Source: Pseudonocardia sp. HH130630-07
GTDB lineage: Bacteria; Actinomycetota; Actinomycetes; Mycobacteriales; Pseudonocardiaceae
Direction: 5' to 3'
NCBI RefSeq assembly: GCF_001698125.1
Contig: NZ_CP013854.1
Coordinates: 434,001 to 498,000, forward strand
DNA length: 64,000 nucleotides
This document shows, piece by piece, positions 49,208 through 58,800 of the stretch. The translations under genes were made by a program, and so were the position numbers. Each line of letters starts with the position of its first letter. The first letter of the stretch is position 1. Below the pieces are notes generated by a model, which ran no database searches, was not told the origin of the DNA, and saw only the letters and a program-made list of their open reading frames with translations.

Positions 49208-50371
49208 ATGCTCGGTCACACGGAGGACACCCGCGGCATCGTGCTCCCCATGGATGGCCGGCCCGTTCCCGCCGAGCCGGGTCCGCCGCAGCGCCCCGCA
49301 GGCCCGCGCCCCGGCCCCGAGCGGGTCCCGCCCGGCCCCGCCCTGCTGCTGGGCTGGCAGCCGGACGCCGTCCCGGCCGCCGGTGACCGGTCGTGGGGCC
49401 CGGTGCTGACGCCGTCGAGCGAGCTGGCCCGCCGGCTCGCCCGGCCGGGCAGTCCCGGACCGGACCGCGGGCTCACGTTCCGGCTCGTCCTGCCCGAGGC
49501 GTTCGGGGCCGAGCCGCTGCTGCAGCTCGCCGACCGGCCCGACACCCCGGCGCCCGGCGGCCCGGCCCCGTCCGCCGCCCTCCCGATCGTCGCCGGCGGC
49601 CCCGGGACGGCGCTGGGGCTGCTCGTGCTCACCACCGCGGTCGAGATCGTGGCCAGCGGGACCCAGAACCGGGTGCTCCAGGACGTGACGGCCGCGGTCG
49701 ACGACCTGGCCCCGGCGGCGACGATGCGGGTCGACGCCCGGCTGCGCGCGGCCGAGGAGTCGCTGCGCATCGCCCAGTCCGAGCTGCTGGAGCAGGGCGC
49801 GGTCAGCTCGGGCGCCGGGCTGGACACGGCGGTGGCGAACCTGGCCGTGCTGCGGCACCAGACGCACGCCTGGATCTCCGGCTGGGAGCGCGTGGTCGCA
49901 GCGGCGGAGCGCACCGGGACCCCCGGCAGCACGCTGCGCGAGCAGCTCGGTGCGGTCGGGCGGCTCGGCTGGGAGGGCTTCCCCGGCGCGGTGTCCGCGG
50001 CCTACCAGGCGCTCGTCCTGGACGCCCGGCGGATCCTCGTCACCGGTGCCGAGCACCTGCTGCGCTTCCCGAACCGCCCGCTCGCGGCGCTGCGCCCGCT
50101 GATCGAGTCCGACCTGGCCGGCCGGGCCGCCGACGTCGCCCGGCTGGACCGGCTGCTCACCGGCCTGTCCGTGCTGCCGCTGACGGTGCGGGCACGCTCC
50201 GGTGGCCTGATGCCGAACCTCGTCGCCGACGCGGCGACCACGAACGCGCGGACCCAGGCGTTGTTCACCCGCATGGCCACGGCGCTGCGGGCCCCCTCGG
50301 GCCCCGGCCCGGTGGTGCTGGAGGTGCAGTCGCTGGAGTCGGGCGAGCTGCGGGTGCTGCGCCCGGCCTGA
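49208..50371 (+). CDS. Hypothetical protein, 387 aa
   Basis: No family is recognised. A GGAGAG site precedes the ATG. Residues 20-55 are very proline-rich. Two moderately hydrophobic stretches (ALPIVAGGPGTALGLLVLTTAVEIV, in part, near 130-155) might be one membrane helix or a buried strand pair. The rest (about 160-380) is mostly alpha-helical with heptad-like A/L/E patterning (DARLRAAEESLRIAQSELLE) and is probably a helical bundle. The gene ends just before a GC-rich hairpin and is divergent from the SRPBCC gene. Confidence 0.6.
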   Translation: MLGHTEDTRGIVLPMDGRPVPAEPGPPQRPAGPRPGPERVPPGPALLLGWQPDAVPAAGDRSWGPVLTPSSELARRLARPGSPGPDRGLTFRLVLPEAFGAEPLLQLADRPDTPAPGGPAPSAALPIVAGGPGTALGLLVLTTAVEIVASGTQNRVLQDVTAAVDDLAPAATMRVDARLRAAEESLRIAQSELLEQGAVSSGAGLDTAVANLAVLRHQTHAWISGWERVVAAAERTGTPGSTLREQLGAVGRLGWEGFPGAVSAAYQALVLDARRILVTGAEHLLRFPNRPLAALRPLIESDLAGRAADVARLDRLLTGLSVLPLTVRARSGGLMPNLVADAATTNARTQALFTRMATALRAPSGPGPVVLEVQSLESGELRVLRPA

Positions 50372-50376
50372 GCGAC

Positions 50377-50422
50377 CTCCGGCCCCGCTCCCGTCCGCCG
50401 GGCGGAGGGGGCGGGGCCGGAG
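50377..50422. terminator. GC-rich hairpin between convergent genes
   Basis: CTCCGGCCCCGC (50377-50388) pairs with GCGGGGCCGGAG (50411-50422) around a 22-nt loop. It lies 5 bp after the stop at 50371 and 16 bp before the convergent stop at 50439. There is no T-tract. Confidence 0.65.
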
Positions 50423-50438
50423 ACTCCGGTGCCGTCGC

Positions 50439-51566
50439 TCAGCGCGCGGCGGCCTTGGCGCGCTTGCGGGCGTCCTTGGCGGTCAGCTTGGCCTGCTTCG
50501 CGGCGTCCGCCCCGGCGTGCGCGGCGCGGTCGGCCAGATCGGACCCGAACCGGGCGGCCTGGGCCTGTGCCTGGCTCGCCAGCGTGGCGAACCGGTCGGC
50601 GTACTCCGGGGCGCGCTTCTCGGCGCGGGCCCGCGCCTTCTGTGCCTGCTTCTCCCAGCGGGCGCGGCGCTTCTCGGCCTCCTTGAGCCACCGGTCACCG
50701 GTGCGCCCGGCCGCCTTGCGGTACTGCGCACCGCGCTTGTCGACCACCTTCTCCAGGCGGTTCCCGTGCTTCTCGGCCGCCTTCGCGAGCTTGGCGCCCT
50801 TCTTCTCGGCCGCCTTGGCGCCCTTCTCCGCCTGCACGGCGGCCCGCTCGGCCGCGACGGAGAGCTGCTCGGACCAGGTCGAGGCCCGCTCGGAGGCGAC
50901 CTCACCCAGGTGCGCGGCCTGCTCGGAGGCCTTGCCGCCCCACTCCGAGGCCCGCTCGCGCACGACCGGCCCGTACTCCTCGACCGCGTCGTGCAGCTTC
51001 TCGCGGCTGCCCGCGGCGACGGCCGCGATCGACGAGCCGGCACCGGCGAGCCCGGCGGCCAGCTGGGCCCCGGTGTCGGAGTCGGAGGAGAAGCGGTTCT
51101 GCACCTGCTCGGCCGCCTTGCGGGCGCGGTAGGCGTTCGACGGCTTGCCGTGGGTGTCGGCCGAGGCGATCAGCAGGCCGCCGAGCAGCCCGACGTTCTT
51201 CAGGAAGTGGATCTGCTGCTCGGCCTTGCGCTGCGGGTCCGTCTCCTCCCAGAACCGGTGCCCGGCCAGGGTCGTCGGGATCAGCGTGGCCGCGAGCGCG
51301 GTCGAGGCCAGCCGCGGGAACTTGCCGACGGCCAGCAGCGTGCCGGCGGCGATCTTCACACCGGCGTCGACCTTGACCAGGGTCTCGACGTCCGGACGCC
51401 GGTCCAGCGGCGCGTTCTCGACCACCTTGTCGATGGCCGGGGCGGCCTGGTCGAGTACCGGCTTGGCGGCCTGCGCGTGGCCCTCGGGCTGGCGGAGCGC
51501 GTTCACGCCGCCGTAGATGAAGACGGCTGCGAGCATAGGTCGGGCAACTCGTCGCAAGACTGGCAT
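50439..51566 (-). CDS. DoxX-family protein with long Lys/Ala-rich coiled-coil tail
   Basis: The protein has 375 residues from the ATG at 51566 (GGGGAAAGGTG upstream). Residues 1-150 are a DoxX module with four helices: RPMLAAVFIYGGVNALRQPEG, VKIAAGTLLAVGKFPRLAST and HFLKNVGLLGGLLIASADT. From about 165 the chain becomes a long, highly charged alanine/lysine/arginine helix with repeated ERA, EKR and KAAEK units to the C-terminus, like a histone-H1-type or coiled-coil tail. The tail should stay in the cytoplasm and could bind nucleic acid or acidic surfaces. DoxX proteins are normally about 140-170 residues, so the tail is the unusual part. Confidence 0.85.
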   Translation of the reverse strand: MPVLRRVARPMLAAVFIYGGVNALRQPEGHAQAAKPVLDQAAPAIDKVVENAPLDRRPDVETLVKVDAGVKIAAGTLLAVGKFPRLASTALAATLIPTTLAGHRFWEETDPQRKAEQQIHFLKNVGLLGGLLIASADTHGKPSNAYRARKAAEQVQNRFSSDSDTGAQLAAGLAGAGSSIAAVAAGSREKLHDAVEEYGPVVRERASEWGGKASEQAAHLGEVASERASTWSEQLSVAAERAAVQAEKGAKAAEKKGAKLAKAAEKHGNRLEKVVDKRGAQYRKAAGRTGDRWLKEAEKRRARWEKQAQKARARAEKRAPEYADRFATLASQAQAQAARFGSDLADRAAHAGADAAKQAKLTAKDARKRAKAAAR

Positions 51567-51648
51567 GGGGCACCTTTCCCCGGTCGCCGGGTCCGCAAAC
51601 CCGGGGGCAGGTGTGGCATCCCGACGGTCGGGTCGCAATCATGCCGGG

Positions 51649-52611
51649 GTGACGAACGGACGGCGGGCGATCGGGCTCGACATCGGAGGAACGAAGGTCG
51701 CCGGAGCGATCGTGGGCGAGGATGGCACGGTTCACGGCGAACTGCGGCGCAACACTCCGGACAACTCCGACGCGGTGACCATGAACGATCTCCTGCGGGG
51801 GATGGTCGAGGAGCTGCGGGCGAGCGAGGCCGGCGCCGGGGTGAGCGCGATCGGGGTCGGCGCGGCGGGCACCGTGGAGTGGCCGGTGGGCCGGATCCGG
51901 TGGGCGCCCAACAACAACTACGAGAACTGGGACCTGCGCGCCGACCTGGAGGCGGCCACCGGGCTGCCGGCCGTCGTCGACAACGACGGCAATGTCGCCG
52001 GGCTGGCCGAGGCCCGGCTCGGTCAGGTCCGCAACGACGACATGATCCTGCTCACCGTGGGCACCGGCGTCGGTGCCGGCATCGTGCTGGGCGGGAAGAT
52101 CTACCGCGGCCCGCACGGGCTGGGCGCCGAGGTCGGCCACATGAACGTCAACCCGGACGGCCCGCTCTGCGGGTGCGGCAACCACGGGTGCCTGGAGTCG
52201 ATGGCCTCGGGCACCGCGCTCACCCGGATGGGCCGCAGCGCCGCGGCGCACGATCCGGAGGGCATGATCGCCGGCCTGGCGGCGGAGTCCGGCGGCGAGG
52301 TGACCGGCCGGCACGTCACGATGGCGGCGATGGCGGGCGACCGGACCGCGCAGTCGCTGTTCGGCCGGCTCGGCCGGGCACTGGGGGTCGGCATCGCCAG
52401 CGTCAACGCGATCTTCGAGTTCGAGGTGGTGCTCATCGGCGGCGGCCTGGTCGACGCCGGTGAGCTGTTGCTCGAACCGGCCCGCCGGGCGGCGCGCGAG
52501 TTCCACTACGGACCCCCCGGCGTCCGGCCGCTGCCGCCGGTCCTGCCCGCGACGTACAAGGGCGACGCGGGCAAGATCGGCGCCGGCCTGCTGGCGCTGG
52601 AGGAGACCTGA
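51649..52611 (+). CDS. ROK-family glucokinase
   Basis: The protein has 320 residues from the GTG at 51649. AIGLDIGGTKVAGAIV is the ATP-binding phosphate-1 motif, VDNDGNVAGLAE is the sugar-binding region with the catalytic Asp, TVGTGVGAGIV is phosphate 2 and LGAEVGHMNVNP is the ROK signature. The zinc site is C174-G-C176-G-N-H179-G-C181. This is the Streptomyces GlkA type, which phosphorylates glucose in the cytoplasm with ATP and can take part in carbon control. The other genes in the row are not sugar-related. The PhoD gene follows after 25 bp with its own -10 box. Confidence 0.9.
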   Translation: MTNGRRAIGLDIGGTKVAGAIVGEDGTVHGELRRNTPDNSDAVTMNDLLRGMVEELRASEAGAGVSAIGVGAAGTVEWPVGRIRWAPNNNYENWDLRADLEAATGLPAVVDNDGNVAGLAEARLGQVRNDDMILLTVGTGVGAGIVLGGKIYRGPHGLGAEVGHMNVNPDGPLCGCGNHGCLESMASGTALTRMGRSAAAHDPEGMIAGLAAESGGEVTGRHVTMAAMAGDRTAQSLFGRLGRALGVGIASVNAIFEFEVVLIGGGLVDAGELLLEPARRAAREFHYGPPGVRPLPPVLPATYKGDAGKIGAGLLALEET

Positions 52612-52636
52612 GCACGGGAGGTCTACCCTCGTCCGG

Positions 52637-54364
52637 GTGACGCTCCTGCTCGGACCGGTGCTGCGGCACGTCGACGACACCTCCGCACTGATCTGGGTGC
52701 AGACCGACCGCGCGTGCCGGGTGGAGGTGCTCGGCTGCGCGGCGGACACGATCGAGGTCATGGGGCTGCACTACGCGGTCGTCGTCGTCACCGGGCTGGA
52801 GCCGGACTCCCGCCATCCCTACGAGGTCCACCTGGACGGCGAGCGCGCCTGGCCCCGGCCCGGGTCGCCGTTCCCGCCCAGCGTGATCCCCACCCGCGGC
52901 CCGGCCGCCGACGTGCGGCAGCGCATCGTCTTCGGGTCCTGCCGGTACGTGAAGCTCGCCGACCCGAAGCAGGCCCGCCGCTACGGCCTGGACGCGCTCG
53001 ACGCCTACGCCACGCGCCTGGCGACGCTCCCGGCGCAGGAGTGGCCGAGCGTGTTGCCGCTGCTCGGAGACCAGGTCTACGCCGACGAGCTGACGCCGCA
53101 GACCCGGCGCCGGATCGCCGGGCGCGGCGAGCGCCACCCGGACTGGCCGGACGACGAGATCGTCGGCTTCGAGGAGTACTCCGGGCTCTACCGCGACACC
53201 TGGTCCGATCCCGAGGTGCGGTGGATGCTCTCCACCGTCCCCACCGCGATGATCTTCGACGACCACGACGTGCGCGACGACTGGAACACCTCCGGTGCCT
53301 GGCGGGCGGAGATCGCGCGGAAGCCGTGGTGGCGCGACCGGGTCCGGGCCGGGCTGGCGTCCTACTGGATCTACCAGCACCTGGGCAACCTCACCCCGGA
53401 CGAGCTGGCCGCCGACGGCGACTGGCAGGCCGTGCAGGCCGCCGACGGCGACGTCTGGCCGCTGCTCGCCGAGCGGGCCGACCGGTGGGACGCCGAGACC
53501 GGCCGGGGCGCCGACCGGCACAAGGACGAGCGGTTCTCCTTCTGCTGGGAGCTGGGCCGCACCCGGCTGATCGTGATCGACTCCCGGAACGGGCGGATCG
53601 TCGAGTCGGTGCCGCGGCGGATGGTCTCCGACGCGGAGTTCGACTGGATCACCGAGCGCGCGCTCGCCCCGGGCGGGATCGACCACCTGGTGCTGGGCAC
53701 CTCGGTGCCCTGGCTGCTGCCCCAGGTGATCTCGGACCTGCAGGCCGCGGTGGAGAAGGCCGGCGACCGGCCGGGCCGGATCGGCCGGGCCGCGGAGTTC
53801 CTGCGCCAGGAGGCCGACCTGGAGCACTGGCCGGCGTTCGGGCACTCGTTCGCGCGGATGGCCGACCTGGTCCGGGCCGCCTCCCGGTCCCGCGGCACCG
53901 GCCCCGACGCCACGCCGCCGGCCACGGTGTCGGTGCTGTCCGGCGACGTCCACCACTCCTACGCCGCCGTGGCCGACGTGCACGCCGGCGGGCCGGGACC
54001 CCGCGACGGCGCCACCGGCGGGACCCGGGTGCACCAGCTCACCTGCTCGCCGGTGCACAACGTCGTCCCCGGGTTCATGCGGGTGCTGTTCCGGGTGGCC
54101 TGGTCCCGGGCGATCGCCCGGGTCACGACCGGACTGACCCGCGGCACCGGTGCCGGCCGGGCCGGGGTGGCCTGGGCCAGGACGAGCGGGCCGCTGTTCG
54201 GCAACCTCATCGCCACCCTGGAGCTGGACGGCCGCCGGGCCACCGCCCGCTTCGAGCGCCCCCGCACCGCGTCCACCCTGGACACCGCGGCCGAGGTCGC
54301 GCTGACCCCGCAGGCACCGGCCGCGCCGGGACCGGTGGCCGGGGCCGCGGTCGGCTCGCCCTGA
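52637..54364 (+). CDS. PhoD-like metallophosphatase
   Basis: The protein has 575 residues. It starts with a small fibronectin-like domain (LGPVLRHVDDTSALIWVQTD) and then the PhoD metallophosphatase domain: VFGSCRYV, LPLLGDQVYADE, YRDTWSDPEVRWMLSTVPTA, FDDHDVRDDWN, TSVPWLLP and VSVLSGDVHHSYAAVADV. The Asp/His metal ligands are all present. There is no Tat or Sec signal, so unlike secreted PhoD it acts in the cytoplasm; this branch is common in actinomycetes and its substrate is unknown. The GTG at 52637 is 8 nt after TACCCT (52623-52628), predicting a leaderless mRNA. Confidence 0.87.
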   Translation: MTLLLGPVLRHVDDTSALIWVQTDRACRVEVLGCAADTIEVMGLHYAVVVVTGLEPDSRHPYEVHLDGERAWPRPGSPFPPSVIPTRGPAADVRQRIVFGSCRYVKLADPKQARRYGLDALDAYATRLATLPAQEWPSVLPLLGDQVYADELTPQTRRRIAGRGERHPDWPDDEIVGFEEYSGLYRDTWSDPEVRWMLSTVPTAMIFDDHDVRDDWNTSGAWRAEIARKPWWRDRVRAGLASYWIYQHLGNLTPDELAADGDWQAVQAADGDVWPLLAERADRWDAETGRGADRHKDERFSFCWELGRTRLIVIDSRNGRIVESVPRRMVSDAEFDWITERALAPGGIDHLVLGTSVPWLLPQVISDLQAAVEKAGDRPGRIGRAAEFLRQEADLEHWPAFGHSFARMADLVRAASRSRGTGPDATPPATVSVLSGDVHHSYAAVADVHAGGPGPRDGATGGTRVHQLTCSPVHNVVPGFMRVLFRVAWSRAIARVTTGLTRGTGAGRAGVAWARTSGPLFGNLIATLELDGRRATARFERPRTASTLDTAAEVALTPQAPAAPGPVAGAAVGSP

Positions 54365-54383
54365 GCGGCGGGCGCGCCGCGGC

Positions 54384-55225
54384 TCAGAAGCCGGTGCGCG
54401 CCAGCCAGTCCCGCCAGACACCGGCGTCGCCGAGCACCTCGGTCCGCGGGTCGTCGGCCGGGATCCGCCGCAGGATCGCCTGCAGCAGGTCCACGGCGGC
54501 GCCCCGGACGGCGGCGTCCCCCTGCCGTGCCCGTGTTCCCACAGCACCCGGCCCCGGTCGCACCGGACCAGCCACTCCCCCGCCGCACCGAGCTCCTCGT
54601 CGGTGGCGTGCAGGTGCAGTGTCGTCCCCTCGGGCAGCGGGGCCGGGTCCGCCGCGGGACGGGCCCGGAGCAGGCCGAGCCACTCGGACACGCCGTCGGC
54701 GGCGAGGTCCGGGGCGAGGTCGAACCGGGCACCGAGCGCGAGCGCGGCGTCGGCGCGGTGCACCGTGACCTCGTGCAGACGCCGCCGCACCCACCAGGCC
54801 GCCGGCTGCGGCCCGGTGAAGGTCCACACCGGAGCCGCGGGATCGGCACCGACGGCGGCGAGGAGGTCGGCCGCGGTGTCCCGCAACCACTGCGCGGCGA
54901 CGTCCGGGCCGCCCTCCGGGGGCTTCCCGCCCTCGACCGCACGCGGGTCCAGCGCCTCGGTGGCCCCCGTGGAGATCATCTGCGCGGCCCAGCGGTGACC
55001 CCGCCCGACGTGCCGGAGCAGCTGCAGCAAGCTCCAGCCGGGGCAGGTCGGCACCTCGGTCGCGAGGTCGGCGCCCGCCAGCAGCGCCGCCAGCCGGTCG
55101 TTCTCCGCGACGAGTGCCGCCGCGTGCGGGACCCGTGGGTCGGGGGTGCTGCGATCCGGTGACGCTGGTATGAACGCCGTCCTCCACTCGTGAAACTGTG
55201 GGTCACGCTTCGGCGAGTCGCGCAT
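54384..55225 (-). pseudogene. Mycothiol-dependent maleylpyruvate isomerase-family gene, frameshifted
   Basis: From the ATG at 55225 the frame encodes LVAENDRLAALLAGADLATE, TCPGWSLLQLLRHVGRGHRW and WWVRRRLHEVTVHRADAALA, the DinB-like MDMPI_N domain with the metal-binding His of HVGRGH and the HRAD motif. At the CAGGGGGAC site (about 54523) the match moves one frame, to GDAAVRGAAVDLLQAILRRI and the closing WRDWLARTGF. One extra G would repair it. Whether the gene is really broken or the G run is misread cannot be decided here. The family uses mycothiol for isomerisation or thiol transfer. Confidence 0.75.
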
Positions 55226-55256
55226 GACGATCTTGGCTGTCGGGTAGTCATAGATC

Positions 55257-55700
55257 ATGCCGCCTCATCGCGACTGGACGCGACGGGGAGCGGGACGTGC
55301 GCTGCTGTACTGGCCTCTCGTGGCCTTCATCCTGGTAGCGGCCTTCCCCGCTCTCGCGGTGCCGCTCGTCATCTATTCGGGGCTGACGTTGCTGGTGGTC
55401 GGCCTGATCGCCGGCTTCGCGGGCAAGCGGTGGCGGGCCCGCCGGCTGGCTCGCGCCCGCCAGGCGGTGGCCGAGGTGGCCGAGGAACTGCTTCCCGGCC
55501 CGGGTGGTGCGGCCACCGAGGGCGACGCTACCTCCGCCGACCCGGCCCCGTCGATGCCGGCCGCCTGGCCGACGGGCAGGCACGCCCGGCGCAAGCGGAA
55601 CCCCGCCGCTCCCGCGCGCACCGCGGACGCCGACGACACCGGCGACGCCGCGCTGCCCGGCGCCACCCCCGGCCCGCGGGCCCGCCCGACCGCGGCCTGA
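55257..55700 (+). CDS. Small membrane protein with disordered tail, 147 aa
   Basis: After a basic start (MPPHRDWTRRGAGR) two hydrophobic segments follow: about 17-35 (LLYWPLVAFILVAAFPALA) and 38-55 (LVIYSGLTLLVVGLIAGFA), then a basic RRLARARQ stop-transfer region. The last 70 residues are A/P/T/D-rich and likely disordered. I do not recognise a family. Its ATG lies 31 bp from the divergent start at 55225, so the two promoters overlap. Confidence 0.6.
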   Translation: MPPHRDWTRRGAGRALLYWPLVAFILVAAFPALAVPLVIYSGLTLLVVGLIAGFAGKRWRARRLARARQAVAEVAEELLPGPGGAATEGDATSADPAPSMPAAWPTGRHARRKRNPAAPARTADADDTGDAALPGATPGPRARPTAA

Positions 55701-55884
55701 GTCACCGTCCCGGCGTCGGGACCGCCTGCGCCGGGCGACGGCCCGGAACCCGGTGGGGCAGAACGTCCCGTGCCCCGCCGACCCGTGTCCGAGTGTGACG
55801 ACGGTTTTCTTGTACGCCCGACACTAGGATGTCAAACTAAATGGGCCGGGGCCCCTCCGTCCGCCCGGCGGAAGGAGCCGGTCG

Positions 55885-58800
55885 ATGACCGCCTCGGCAC
55901 CACCGACCACACTGCACGTCCCCACCCACCCGGTCCGGTTCGTCACCGCGGCCAGCCTGTTCGACGGGCACGACGCCGCCATCAACATCATGCGGCGGAT
56001 CCTGCAGAAGCAGGGCGCCGAGGTGGTCCACCTGGGCCACAACCGCTCGGTGGACGAGGTCGTCACCGCCGCGATCCAGGAGGACGCACAGGGCATCGCC
56101 GTCTCCTCCTACCAGGGCGGGCACGTCGAGTACTTCTCCTACCTGGTGGAACTGCTCCGCGAGCGCGGCGCGGGGCACGTGAAGGTGTACGGCGGCGGCG
56201 GGGGCGTGATCGTCGCCGAGGAGATCGAGCTGCTGCACTCCCGCGGGGTGTCCCGGATCTTCTCCCCCGAGGACGGGCAGCGGCTCGGCCTGCCCGGGAT
56301 GATCAACATCATGATCGCCGAGTGCGACACCGACCTCGCCGACCGGGCGCCGTCGTCGTACGAGGGCGTGTTCTCCGGCGACGAGTCCGCGCTGGCCCGC
56401 GCGCTGACGGTGGCCGAGGCGGGCCGGCTCCCGGCCGAGGTGCGCGAGCGGATCGGCACCCCCGACCGCCCGGTCCCGGTCCTGGGCATCACCGGTACCG
56501 GCGGGTCCGGCAAGTCCTCGCTGACCGACGAGCTGGTCCGCCGGTTCCGGCTCGACCAGGAGGACAAGCTGCGGATCGCCGTCCTCGCCGTCGACCCGAC
56601 CCGGCGGCGCGGCGGCGGCGCCCTGCTCGGCGACCGGATCCGGATGAACGCGCTGTCCGCGACCGGCCCCACCGGCGGTGGCGGTGGCGGCGTCTTCTTC
56701 CGCTCGATGGCCACCCGCGGGACCGAGAGCGGGTCGCTGCCCGAGCGGCTCGGGGACGCGATCGCGGTGCTGCGCTCGGCCGGGTTCGACCTGGTGATCG
56801 TGGAGACGCCGGGCATCGGCCAGGGTGACGCCGGGATCGTCGGGTTCGTCGACCACTCGCTGTACGTGATGACACCGGAGTTCGGCGCCGCGTCCCAGCT
56901 CGAGAAGATCGACATGCTGGACTTCGCCGACGTCGTCGCGATCAACAAGTTCGAGCGCCGGGGCGCCGAGGACGCCCGGCGCGACGTCGGCCGCCAGCTC
57001 GTCCGCAACCGCGAGGAGTTCGGCGCGAGCTGGGAGGACATGCCGGTCTTCGGCACCTCGGCCGCGACGTTCAACGACGACGGCGTCACCGCGCTCTACC
57101 AGCACCTGCGCGACCTGCTCGCCGGCGACGGTCTGGCCGTCGCCGAGGGCCGGCTGGCCCGGGTCACGACGAAGACCTCGCACGAGCACGCGGCCGTCAT
57201 CCCGCCGGAGCGGGTGCGCTACCTGGCCGAGATCGCCGGGACCGTCCGCGGCTACCACTCCGACACCGAGTCCCACGCCCGCGCGGCCCGGACCGCGCAG
57301 CACCTGCGGACCGCCCGGGAGCTGGTCGGCGAGGCCGTGGACGAGGCGCTCGCGGTGGCCGAGAAGCAGGTCCCCGCGGCGTCGGCCGAGCTGCTCGCGG
57401 CCTGGCCCGGCCGGGTCGAGGACTACTCCGGCGACGAGTACGTCTACACCGTCCGGGACCGCGAGTTCCGCATCAAGCTGACCCGGGAGACGCTGTCCGG
57501 CAACCGGATCCGCCGGGTCGCACTCCCCCGCTACGACGACGACGCCGAGCTGCTGCGCTTCCTGCGCCGGGAGAACCTGCCGGGCCACTTCCCGTTCACC
57601 GCCGGCGTGTTCCCGTTCAAGCGCGAGGGCGAGGACCCGGCCCGGATGTTCGCCGGCGAGGGCGACCCGTTCCGGACCAACCGCCGCTTCCGGTACCTGT
57701 CGGAGGACTCCGAGGCCAAGCGGCTGTCGACGGCGTTCGACTCGGTCACCCTCTACGGCCACGACCCGGACACCCGTCCGGACGTGTACGGCAAGGTCGG
57801 GACCTCCGGCGTCTCGATCGCCACCCTGGACGACCTGAAGGCGCTCTACGACGGCTTCGACCTCTGCTCACCGACCACGTCGGTCTCCATGACGATCAAC
57901 GGCCCCGCGCCGACGATCCTGGCCTACTTCCTGAACGCCGCGATCGACCAGCAGGCCGGGGCGTTCCGCGCCGAGCACGGTCGCGAGCCGGACGCCGCCG
58001 AGCACGAGGCGCTCACCGCGTACGCACTGGCGAACGTGCGCGGCACGGTGCAGGCCGACATCCTCAAGGAGGACCAGGGCCAGAACACCTGCATCTTCTC
58101 CACCGAGTTCTCGCTCCGGATGATGGCCGACATCCAGGAGTGGTTCATCGCGCACGAGGTGCGGAACTTCTACTCGGTCTCGATCTCCGGCTACCACATC
58201 GCCGAGGCCGGGGCGAACCCGATCAGCCAGCTCGCGTTCACCCTCGCCAACGGGTTCACCTTCGTCGAGTCCTACCTGGCCCGTGGGATGGACATCGACG
58301 AGTTCGCGCCGAACCTGTCGTTCTTCTTCTCCAACGGCATGGACGCCGAGTACACGGTGATCGGCCGGGTCGCGCGGCGGATCTGGGCGGTCGCGATGCG
58401 GGACCGCTACGGGGCGAACGAGCGCTCGCAGAAGCTGAAGTACCACGTCCAGACCTCCGGCCGGTCGCTGCACGCGCAGGAGATGAACTTCAACGACATC
58501 CGGACCACGCTGCAGGCACTCTGCGCGCTCTACGACAACGCGAACTCGCTGCACACCAACGCCTACGACGAGGCGATCACCACGCCCAGCCAGGAGTCGG
58601 TGCGCCGGGCGATGGCGATCCAGATGATCATCAACAAGGAGTGGGGGCTGTCGCTGAACGAGAACCCGCTGCAGGGCTCGTTCGTCGTCGACGAGCTGAC
58701 CGACCTCGTCGAGGAGGCCGTGCTCGCCGAGTTCGAGTCGATCGCCGAGCGCGGCGGGGTGCTGGGCGCGATGGAGACCGGGTACCAGCGCGGGCGGATC

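Noticed and set aside
52433..55258. 941-codon minus-strand frame
   Set aside because: Only its first 250 codons (maleylpyruvate isomerase family) are real. The remainder is antisense to the PhoD-like gene, past the frameshift.
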